From: Thiobacillaceae bacterium
GTDB taxonomy: Bacteria; Pseudomonadota; Gammaproteobacteria; Burkholderiales; Thiobacillaceae
DNA: 5,207 nt
Direction of reading: 5' to 3'
Assembly: GCA_024643305.1 (NCBI GenBank)
Contig: JAHENE010000100.1
Location: forward strand, 1 to 5,207
Part shown: positions 1 through 5,207 of the stretch, piece after piece
Layout of the letters: each line of letters starts with the position of its first letter
Numbering within the stretch: position 1 is the stretch's first letter
Program-made: the position numbers and the translations under genes
The notes under the pieces: generated by a model
What the model was told of the DNA's origin: nothing
Seen by the model: only the letters and a program-made list of their open reading frames with translations
Database searches by the model: none

Positions 1-33
1 GATGTGCAGGATGTCTTGTTGGGAAAGGGGCAT
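1..33 (-). CDS. gatC: Probable GatC N-terminus (partial), aspartyl/glutamyl-tRNA amidotransferase subunit C
   Basis: Only the first 11 codons lie in the window. Read on the minus strand from the ATG at 33-31 they give MPLSQQDILHI. This fits the start of GatC proteins, which typically open with M-x-L-(S/T)-x-x-D-(V/I)-x-x-I before the IAxLARI helix. GatC is the small subunit of the GatCAB complex, which converts misacylated Glu-tRNA(Gln) or Asp-tRNA(Asn) to Gln-tRNA or Asn-tRNA. From memory, gatCAB often diverges from mreB in Betaproteobacteria, which supports the call. No clear Shine-Dalgarno sequence is seen upstream of this ATG on the minus strand. The evidence is a very short match plus context, so the identity is probable only. 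Confidence 0.6.
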   Translation of the reverse strand, partial: MPLSQQDILHI

Positions 34-88
34 ATGCCGTAAAAAAGTGGGAAACAAGTTATTGGGCCAGCTGGATTTTGAAGGTCTT

Positions 89-115
89 CCAGGGGCGCGG
101 CCCGGTGGAGTTTTT
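89..115 (+). terminator. Terminator-like hairpin plus T-run
   Basis: GGGC (93-96) can pair with GCCC (100-103) around a 3-base GCG loop. CCA (89-91) can pair with TGG (106-108) across a small internal loop (G92 against G104-G105). Two bases later comes TTTTT (111-115). The shape is that of a rho-independent terminator read on the plus strand, but no plus-strand gene ends here. It could block transcription entering mreB from upstream, belong to a repeat relic, or be chance. The core stem has only 4 pairs, so support is weak. Confidence 0.2.
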
Positions 116-129
116 CAACAGCCTGCTAG

Positions 130-1263
<1,134 letters not shown>

Positions 1264-1286
1264 GTGGCGGCTCTAAGCATCATATT

Positions 1287-1296
1287 GGGGAAGGGG
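1287..1296 (+). promoter_or_regulatory. Ribosome binding site that decides the mreC start
   Basis: The purine tract GGGGAAGGGG lies 3 bases before the TTG at 1300, and its first half lies 7 bases away. An in-frame TAA occupies 1297-1299, so translation cannot start earlier in this frame. The next candidate, ATG at 1321, has no Shine-Dalgarno-like sequence close before it. The tract therefore favours TTG 1300. Confidence 0.6.
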
Positions 1297-1299
1297 TAA

Positions 1300-2142
1300 T
1301 TGGCAACACCCGGTCAGCCCATGTTTACCCGGCGGCCGGGGCTGGCGGCACGACTGGCCTTCTGGGCCGTGCTGTCCATTATCCTGATCGTCCTTGATGC
1401 ACGTTTGAGCGCCCTTGGCTGGCTGCGTGCCGGTGTCGTTGCCGTTTTTTACCCAGTTCAGATTATCGTTCGTGCCCCCTTCGATTTTGGTGCCGAAGTG
1501 TCCGGTTATCTTGTTCGCCATCGCACCTTACAGAAAGAAAATGCTGCCTTGCGTGAAAGTCGTCGACAGGATAGCGTCAACTTTGCGCGCATTGGCGCAC
1601 TGCAGGCTGAAAACGACGAGTTGCGGCATTTGATCTCCCTGCGGCAGACGGTAGGGTTCCCCAGCATCGCCGCAGAAATCCTGAGTACGCCGCGCGACCC
1701 GTTTTCCCAGCGTGTAATCCTGGATAAGGGGGCAAACGATGGTGTAGAGGCGGGGCAGCCGGTTGTGGATGGCATGGGACTGGTGGGGCAGGTCACGCGG
1801 GTGTTTGCGTTTAGTACCGAAGTGACATTGATTACTGATCGCAGCCAGGCTGTGCCTGCCCAGATTCAGCGTACCGGACAGCGCGTGCTGGTATTTGGAG
1901 GGGGCGGCGGCATGGAAGTTCGCTATTTGCCTACGCACACCGATATCCAGCAGGGTGATGTGCTGGTTACATCAGGAATAGACCGCGTTTATCCCGCGGG
2001 TCTTGTCGTGGCAAAGGTTGTGAGTGTTTTGCGCCCCGCGGACAGTACCTATGCCCGTGTCAGTTGCCTGCCGATAGCGGGCGTGGAAAAAAGCCGCATG
2101 CTCATGGTGCTCAAAACACAGAGCGAGCCCGGCAAGCCATGA
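1300..2142 (+). CDS. mreC: MreC, rod shape-determining protein
   Basis: MreC is a bitopic inner-membrane protein whose periplasmic part binds PBP2 and is thought to activate it, linking MreB and MreD to wall synthesis. The product is 280 residues. The visible order is a short basic cytoplasmic tail (1-18), one membrane helix (about 19-34), a coiled coil (about 68-114, with repeats such as LQKENAALRE and LQAENDELRHL), then the beta-rich MreC domain (about 120-275). Conserved blocks include GQPVVDGMGLVGQVTRV and GDVLVTSGIDRVYPAGLVV. A run of five glycines (200-204) precedes MEVRYL, in a region that is usually glycine-rich. The start is TTG at 1300, chosen because an in-frame stop directly precedes it and a strong purine tract is placed before it. 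ATG 1321 (codon 8) is the alternative and would leave the membrane helix intact. The stop overlaps the mreD start (ATGA). Confidence 0.95.
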   Translation: MATPGQPMFTRRPGLAARLAFWAVLSIILIVLDARLSALGWLRAGVVAVFYPVQIIVRAPFDFGAEVSGYLVRHRTLQKENAALRESRRQDSVNFARIGALQAENDELRHLISLRQTVGFPSIAAEILSTPRDPFSQRVILDKGANDGVEAGQPVVDGMGLVGQVTRVFAFSTEVTLITDRSQAVPAQIQRTGQRVLVFGGGGGMEVRYLPTHTDIQQGDVLVTSGIDRVYPAGLVVAKVVSVLRPADSTYARVSCLPIAGVEKSRMLMVLKTQSEPGKP

Positions 2143-2648
2143 ATTTTCGCTCCCGTTCCCCTCTGAAGTTTGAGCCCATTCAGGAGTGGCGCATGATGGC
2201 CTTGAGCCTCATCATTGCGTTCCTGCTCAAGCAAGTTCCATGGCATGGCTGGGCCTTGACCCTAAGGCCGGATTTCATGCTGATCATGCTGCTTTTCTGG
2301 GCGCAACGCCGCGTAGAAGGCGTTGGTTTCGGATTGGCCTTCGTGTTGGGCATATTGACAGACGTGCAGGACGGGGTTGTGCTGGGGCAGCATGCGCTGG
2401 CTTATTGCGTGGGTGTGTTTCTGGTGCATTATTTCCGCCGCAGGCTTTCCATGTTCACCCTGCCACACCAGGCGCTGCAGATGTTTCCGCTGCTGCTGCT
2501 GACCGAGGTGGTGGCGCTTGTCGCAGGCTGGATGTCCACGCGCACCCCGCAAGGCGCATGGGTGCTTGTCTCGGCGCTTACCGGCGCGCTGTTGTGGTGG
2601 GCGCTGGCTTACGCAGGGAAAATGCCTGCTGCACAGCCTGAGAAGTAA
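2139..2648 (+). CDS. mreD: MreD, integral membrane rod shape-determining protein
   Basis: MreD is a small polytopic inner-membrane protein of the Rod complex that works with MreC to control PBP2-RodA; its exact biochemical role is less clear. The product is 169 residues, normal for proteobacterial MreD, and mostly hydrophobic with about five likely membrane segments. Family signatures are RPDFMLIMLLFWA (43-55) and GILTDVQDGVVLGQHALAY (71-89), followed by a basic HYFRRRL loop (97-103). The start ATG at 2139 overlaps the mreC stop in an ATGA arrangement. The frame is open upstream into mreC, but those residues are a shadow of the mreC coding sequence. No strong Shine-Dalgarno is seen, so initiation probably depends on coupling to mreC translation. 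The stop overlaps the mrdA ATG by one base. Confidence 0.95.
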   Translation: MNFRSRSPLKFEPIQEWRMMALSLIIAFLLKQVPWHGWALTLRPDFMLIMLLFWAQRRVEGVGFGLAFVLGILTDVQDGVVLGQHALAYCVGVFLVHYFRRRLSMFTLPHQALQMFPLLLLTEVVALVAGWMSTRTPQGAWVLVSALTGALLWWALAYAGKMPAAQPEK

Positions 2649-4543
2649 TGCCGTCTCCTGTAATCAAGAACCTGTATCTTGAGCTTGAGCGTTATCAAGG
2701 ACGTCTCAAGATAGGGGCCGGCTTTGTGCTGGTGCTGACACTGATATTGGTACTGCGTCTGTTCTATCTGCAATTGATCAGGCACGATCATTATCAGGAG
2801 CTTGCCGAGAGCAACCGCATTACGCTGGTTCCGGCCATTCCCAACCGGGGCGTGATTTACGACCGGAATGGCAGGATTCTGGCTGACAATTTTTCCGCCT
2901 ATACCCTTGAGATCGCAGTTGGCAAGGCCGGGGACATCAATTCGCTCCTGGAGCAGATTGGCAACCTTATTGAGGTTTCGCCAAAGGATCTGCGACAGTT
3001 CAGGCGTCTGATGGATGAGTCGCACGAGTTTGAAACTGTGCCGCTGAAAAGCAAACTGACAGATGAAGAGGTCGCCATTCTGGCGGCCAACCGGTATCGC
3101 CTGCCCGGTGTGGAAGTCAAAGCCCGACTGTTTCGGAATTACCCCGCTGGTGGTGGGCTATCGCATGTCGTTGGGTATATTGGCCGAATCAACGATAAAG
3201 ATGTCAAGCAGCTAAGGGATACAAACAAGGCAGCAAATTACAAAGGCAGTACGCACATCGGAAAAGTGGGCGTGGAACAGGCATACGAAGACCTGTTGCA
3301 CGGCAAAACCGGATTCGAACAAATCGAGACTGATGCGGCTGGTCGTGGTGTTCGGGTGCTGTCGCATGCATCCCCTGTGGCTGGCAGCGATCTGATACTG
3401 AACCTGGATCTTGAGTTGCAACGGGTCGCCGAGTATGCATTTGGTGATTACCGCGGTGGGCTTGTGGCAATTGACCCGAATACCGGCGGCATCCTGGCGA
3501 TGGTGAGCAAGCCGGGATTCGACCCCAACCTGTTTGTAGACGGCATAGATCCCGCTGCATGGAAGGAACTTAACGAGTCTCTGGATACGCCAATGTTGAA
3601 CAGGCCCTTGCGCGGCAATTACCCGCCCGGCTCCACTATCAAGCCCTTCATGGCGCTTGCGGCGCTGGAACTGAAGGTGCGCAAGCCTTCCGACACGATT
3701 TCCGACCCCGGTTTTTATTCGCTGCCAGGCAGCAGCCATTCCTATCGAGACTGGAAAAAGGAGGGACATGGCACGGTGGACTTGCATAATTCCGTGGTGC
3801 AATCCTGCGACACTTATTACTACCGCCTGGCTGTGGATATGGGAATAGAGCGCATGGGCGGCTTTCTTTCCAAACTCGGTTTTGGAGAGAAAAGCGGCAT
3901 TGACATACAGGGCGAATCATCCGGGCTGCTGCCTTCGCCGGAATGGAAGCAAAAGAGATGGGGGCAGCCGTGGTATCTGGGGGAGACTGTTATTGCAGGA
4001 ATCGGTCAGGGCTATCATTTGACGACGCCGCTGCAATTGGCCGCTGCCACGGCCACGCTGGCCAATGGCGGTACTTTTTATCGTCCGCGGCTGGTCAGGG
4101 CGATACGTGACGGGGTGACGCGCAAGGAAATCCCTATTCCACCAGAGGTGGCCTGGAAGAATTCCTTCAAGCCGGAGAATTTGGCCATTGTGCGCTCGGC
4201 GATGGTTGATGTGCTGAAGCCCGGAGGCACAGCCGCAGCCGCAGGGGCGGGCGCCCCCTATGCGATTGCCGGAAAGACCGGAACGGCACAAGTTGTCGGC
4301 ATCAAACAGGGCGCAAAATACGAGGAAAGCAGAGTTGCCTTGCGCCATCGGGATCACGCCTTGTTTGTGGCCTATGCCCCTGCGGAAGCGCCCCGGATTG
4401 CACTGGCAGTATTGGTGGAAAATGGCGGGCACGGCGGTTCGACCGCAGCGCCCATTGCGCGTGCCGTATTTGATTACTATTTGCTTGGCAAAAAACCGGA
4501 GGGCGTTGCGGTATTGAAGGAATATGAGTCAGCTGGGGATTAA
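2648..4543 (+). CDS. mrdA: Penicillin-binding protein 2 (MrdA), elongation-specific peptidoglycan transpeptidase
   Basis: PBP2 is the class B DD-transpeptidase that cross-links new side-wall peptidoglycan with RodA, and a beta-lactam target (mecillinam in E. coli). The product is 631 residues against 633 in E. coli. It has a short cytoplasmic tail, one membrane helix (about 22-41), and a pedestal/dimerisation domain beginning near PNRGVIYDRNGRILADN (65-81), followed by the transpeptidase domain (about 270-615). All three active-site motifs are present: STIK with nucleophile S329 and K332, SCD (386-388) in the SxN/SxD position, and KTGT (543-546). Conserved GIGQGY lies before the third motif. 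The ATG at 2648 overlaps the mreD stop (TAATG), with GAGAAG at 2640-2645 as a closely placed ribosome site. The last 20 bases overlap rodA. Confidence 0.98.
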   Translation: MPSPVIKNLYLELERYQGRLKIGAGFVLVLTLILVLRLFYLQLIRHDHYQELAESNRITLVPAIPNRGVIYDRNGRILADNFSAYTLEIAVGKAGDINSLLEQIGNLIEVSPKDLRQFRRLMDESHEFETVPLKSKLTDEEVAILAANRYRLPGVEVKARLFRNYPAGGGLSHVVGYIGRINDKDVKQLRDTNKAANYKGSTHIGKVGVEQAYEDLLHGKTGFEQIETDAAGRGVRVLSHASPVAGSDLILNLDLELQRVAEYAFGDYRGGLVAIDPNTGGILAMVSKPGFDPNLFVDGIDPAAWKELNESLDTPMLNRPLRGNYPPGSTIKPFMALAALELKVRKPSDTISDPGFYSLPGSSHSYRDWKKEGHGTVDLHNSVVQSCDTYYYRLAVDMGIERMGGFLSKLGFGEKSGIDIQGESSGLLPSPEWKQKRWGQPWYLGETVIAGIGQGYHLTTPLQLAAATATLANGGTFYRPRLVRAIRDGVTRKEIPIPPEVAWKNSFKPENLAIVRSAMVDVLKPGGTAAAAGAGAPYAIAGKTGTAQVVGIKQGAKYEESRVALRHRDHALFVAYAPAEAPRIALAVLVENGGHGGSTAAPIARAVFDYYLLGKKPEGVAVLKEYESAGD

Positions 4544-5207
4544 ACATCTGATCGGCGGTTTTTTGCGGCACATGGATGGCATGCTGCTGGCGTTTCTGCT
4601 CGCCTTGCTCCTGCTCAGCACCGCTGTGGTTTTCAGCGCCTCTGGGCAAAGTGTTGTCCGTCTTACTGGCCACATGAGCAATATTGCCGTGGCGTTGACC
4701 GTATTGCTCATCGTTGCCAACATTCCCCCGCATATCCTTGCCAGGCTTGGTCCGCCGCTTTATGCCATTGCTTTGGTCATGTTGATCGGAGTGGCGCTGT
4801 TTGGGGAGATTCGCAACGGATCACGCCGCTGGCTGCCGCTGGGCTTTACCAGCATTCAGCCTTCCGAATTGATGAAAATTGCATTGCCGCTGATGCTTGC
4901 GTGGTATTTCCAGTTATACGAAGCCACGCTCAAACTGAAGCATTTTGGCGTTGCGGCCTTGATCATTGCCGTGCCCTTCCTGTTGATCTTGCGCCAACCC
5001 GACTTGGGTACAGCAGCGCTCATCGGGGCGTCAGGTTTTTACGTGCTCTTTTTCGCCGGCTTGTCCTGGAAAATAATTGCGGGTCTGGGCGTGGCCGGGG
5101 GGTTGTCGCTGCCGCTTGCATGGAATCTGTTGCATGACTACCAGCGACAACGGGTGATGACACTGCTTGACCCGAGCAGTGATCCGCTCGGAGCCGGCTA
5201 TCACATT
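4524..5207 (+). CDS. rodA: RodA (MrdB), SEDS-family peptidoglycan glycosyltransferase, 3' end outside window
   Basis: RodA is the polytopic SEDS polymerase that makes glycan strands from lipid II during elongation and works as a pair with PBP2. The first 228 codons are present without a stop; E. coli RodA has 370 residues, so roughly 60 percent is here. Signatures are SASGQ near the first membrane helix, NGSRRWLPLG (98-107), QPSELMKIALPLMLA (112-126), LRQPDLGTAAL (156-166) and YQRQRVMTLLDPSSDPLGAGYH (206-227, written here as family motif YQRQR plus DPLGAGYH). The C-terminal half, which carries the proposed catalytic extracellular-loop aspartate, is not visible. ATG 4524 is the first possible start because an in-frame TGA sits at 4515-4517. 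A Shine-Dalgarno-like GAAGGA (4516-4521) lies only 2 bases before it. The start lies inside the end of mrdA (20-base overlap), which indicates coupled translation of the polymerase-transpeptidase pair. Confidence 0.96.
   Translation, partial: MSQLGIKHLIGGFLRHMDGMLLAFLLALLLLSTAVVFSASGQSVVRLTGHMSNIAVALTVLLIVANIPPHILARLGPPLYAIALVMLIGVALFGEIRNGSRRWLPLGFTSIQPSELMKIALPLMLAWYFQLYEATLKLKHFGVAALIIAVPFLLILRQPDLGTAALIGASGFYVLFFAGLSWKIIAGLGVAGGLSLPLAWNLLHDYQRQRVMTLLDPSSDPLGAGYHI

Noticed and set aside
67..74. Palindrome CCAGCTGG as a possible operator
   Set aside because: Eight bases is too short to call an operator, and it matches no regulator site I can name with confidence.
1891..1914. Run of five glycine codons with a G-rich tract in mreC
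   Set aside because: This part of MreC is commonly glycine-rich, the frame is intact on both sides, and nothing suggests a programmed frameshift.
2186..2641. A 151-codon plus-strand open frame overlapping mreD in another frame
   Set aside because: It runs entirely within mreD, which carries clear family motifs. The alternative product is Ala/Arg/Gly-rich and unrecognisable.
3212..3802. A 196-codon open frame on the minus strand inside mrdA
   Set aside because: It lies fully antisense to an intact, motif-complete PBP2 gene. The translation has no recognisable domain and looks like a codon-bias shadow.
3803..3811. Second active-site motif of PBP2 reads SCD rather than the textbook SxN
   Set aside because: An SxD form is usual for elongation PBP2 proteins (E. 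coli has a Ser-x-Asp here as I recall), so it is not a defect or resistance change.
3917..4432. A 171-codon minus-strand open frame inside mrdA
   Set aside because: It is antisense to the conserved transpeptidase domain. The composition is Arg/Gly/Gln-rich with no family resemblance.

Overview
The window is a standard chromosomal cell-shape (elongasome) operon from a Gram-negative bacterium, most likely a betaproteobacterium. The MreB, MreC, MreD, PBP2 and RodA sequences are proteobacterial in type. The layout mreB-mreC-mreD-mrdA-rodA, with what looks like gatC diverging upstream, is one I associate with Betaproteobacteria. I cannot place the organism more finely from sequence alone. Base composition looks moderately GC-rich and even, with no sign of recent transfer.

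Layout: positions 1-33 (minus strand) hold the first 11 codons of a probable gatC. Positions 34-219 are a non-coding divergent intergenic region with a terminator-like hairpin, a T-run and a plausible -10 element. On the plus strand follow mreB (220-1263), mreC (1300-2142, TTG start), mreD (2139-2648), mrdA/PBP2 (2648-4543) and rodA (4524 to beyond the window end). After the 36-base mreB-mreC gap every junction overlaps (4, 1 and 20 bases), so the genes are almost certainly co-transcribed and translationally coupled.

Together the products form the Rod complex. MreB filaments on the inner face of the cytoplasmic membrane connect through MreC and MreD to RodA, the SEDS glycan polymerase, and PBP2, the transpeptidase. 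These insert new peptidoglycan into the side wall and keep the cell rod-shaped. All motifs visible in the four complete proteins are intact, so the organism is probably rod-shaped or at least has a working elongasome.

I found no undescribed system, mobile element, CRISPR array or RNA gene. The points worth a second look are modest: the structured intergenic region, the non-ATG start of mreC and the start choice for mreB.
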